14,759 nt of DNA from CAZVWV01 sp964631745 (GTDB lineage Bacteria > Bdellovibrionota_C > UBA2361 > JBGSMV01): positions 1-14,759 of the forward strand of contig CAZVWV010000101.1 in NCBI GenBank assembly GCA_964631745.1, given 5' to 3'. The position numbers were made by a program, and so were the translations under genes. Under the pieces are notes generated by a model, which saw nothing but the letters and a program-made list of their open reading frames with translations, searched no databases and was not told the DNA's origin. Of the stretch, positions 14,039 through 14,759 are shown piece by piece (position 1 is the first letter of the stretch; each line of letters begins with the position of its first letter).

Positions 14039-14759
14039 TTACAAGGCTGATTGAATCTGGATAAAGAATCCCACAAGAAGGATTACGATGAAACCGGCAA
14101 ACACTAGCGTCACCGGAAAAGTTGCTTCCAGCTCTAACTTTTTTATCTTAGCCTCAATTTTCGACTCACGTTGACTACCCACGGCATCGGCCAGCTCTTG
14201 AAGCTGTCTGGTGATTTCACCGCCGTGTTTGGCCACCTGCGAGAGGGCCATAAATGCGTGCTTAAGCTCGGCCTGGCCCGAACGTTTGCCGACTTCGTTT
14301 AGGGCATCTTCCAAGGAAGCTCCGGAGCGCACGTGATGCTGTGCATGTCTTAAGAGCTCGGTGACTACGTTGTGAGTATCGCGCTCGTCAGCCATGGACA
14401 CGACCCTCTGAATGCAAGGCCCGATATCCAAGGAGCTGCTTACCCCGATTGCGATCTGTTCGATCACCAGCGGCAGATAATATAAAATATCTTCGTCGCG
14501 TGCCTTAATCTGACGTTGTAAGATGGAGTAAGGCAATTGCATGCCCCACAAAACACCAAAGATAATACCGATAAAAGAATAGGAAGCCCCAAAATATCCA
14601 AAGGCGAGCGCCATAAGAGGGGTCACCACGCAGGGGATTATGACGCGAAGTCTCTTGAAATCTTTCTGCTGCTTGGATGCGAAATATCCTGCTCTAAAAA
14701 ACAGCTCTTCAATAGTAAGTTTCTCTTTGCCTTTGACAGCGCGCTTAGAGGCCTTCTTC
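14039..14759 (-). CDS. TadC-like type II secretion F-domain membrane protein, 5' end beyond window
   Basis: T2SSF-domain proteins are the inner-membrane platforms of Tad pili, type II secretion and type IV pili. The frame stays open to the right edge with 239 residues visible. The GTG at 14629 is probably internal, since the preceding 43 codons encode a plausible LTIEELFFRAGYFAS lead-in to the first membrane span. Two N-terminal spans are followed by the cytoplasmic F domain (LPLVIEQIAIGVSSSLDIGPCIQRVV, then a charged helix pair with GKRSGQAELKHAF) and a last C-terminal span ending FIQIQSAL. The pattern fits TadC better than GspF or PilC, which have two F domains. Nine bases separate it from sctV. 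About 50-100 residues are likely missing. Confidence 0.82.
   Translation of the reverse strand, partial: KKASKRAVKGKEKLTIEELFFRAGYFASKQQKDFKRLRVIIPCVVTPLMALAFGYFGASYSFIGIIFGVLWGMQLPYSILQRQIKARDEDILYYLPLVIEQIAIGVSSSLDIGPCIQRVVSMADERDTHNVVTELLRHAQHHVRSGASLEDALNEVGKRSGQAELKHAFMALSQVAKHGGEITRQLQELADAVGSQRESKIEAKIKKLELEATFPVTLVFAGFIVILLVGFFIQIQSAL

Noticed and set aside
1..14759. CRISPR array, insertion sequence or integrase next to the tRNA
   Set aside because: No regularly spaced repeats, transposase, integrase or second copy of the tRNA 3' end is visible.

Overview
The window looks like chromosomal DNA of a Gram-negative bacterium. It has roughly balanced base composition, two probable lipoproteins, a dense core-gene block and an accessory secretion-related block. 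The order tig-clpP-clpX-lon, together with a non-flagellar type III export gate and a kinase-fold protein, would fit a deltaproteobacterium-like lineage (for example Myxococcota or Bdellovibrionota relatives). This is inference; nothing here fixes the phylum.

Layout. Positions 133-6346, all on the minus strand, hold a complete proteostasis cluster read in the order trigger factor, ClpP, ClpX, Lon. The genes are separated by gaps of 69-246 bases that contain hairpins and promoter-like boxes, so the cluster may be several transcription units. Divergent from it on the plus strand are a tRNA-Leu (anticodon UAG) and, only 19 bases further on, a 711-residue prolyl-oligopeptidase/oligopeptidase B-like lipoprotein. 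That gene's 3' end runs into a 122-base imperfect inverted repeat, whose left arm supplies the last codons of the reading frame.

Positions 8886-14759, again all minus strand, form a compact set read from the right edge. A TadC-like type II secretion F-domain membrane protein (5' end beyond the window) comes first. It is followed after 9 bases by SctV, the type III secretion export-gate protein. Next, after 65 bases, is an 808-residue protein with a degraded kinase domain, one membrane span and a HEAT-like helical C-terminal half. Last, after 6 bases, is a TlpA-like thioredoxin-fold lipoprotein with a CxxS instead of CxxC active site.

How they may work together. The first block makes the folding and degradation machinery: nascent-chain chaperone, ClpXP and Lon. 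The second block is the candidate for something less described: a type III export gate in probable co-transcription with a Tad/type II inner-membrane platform protein and two membrane-associated proteins whose catalytic residues have been lost. The composition is visible in the sequence; a shared function is inference.
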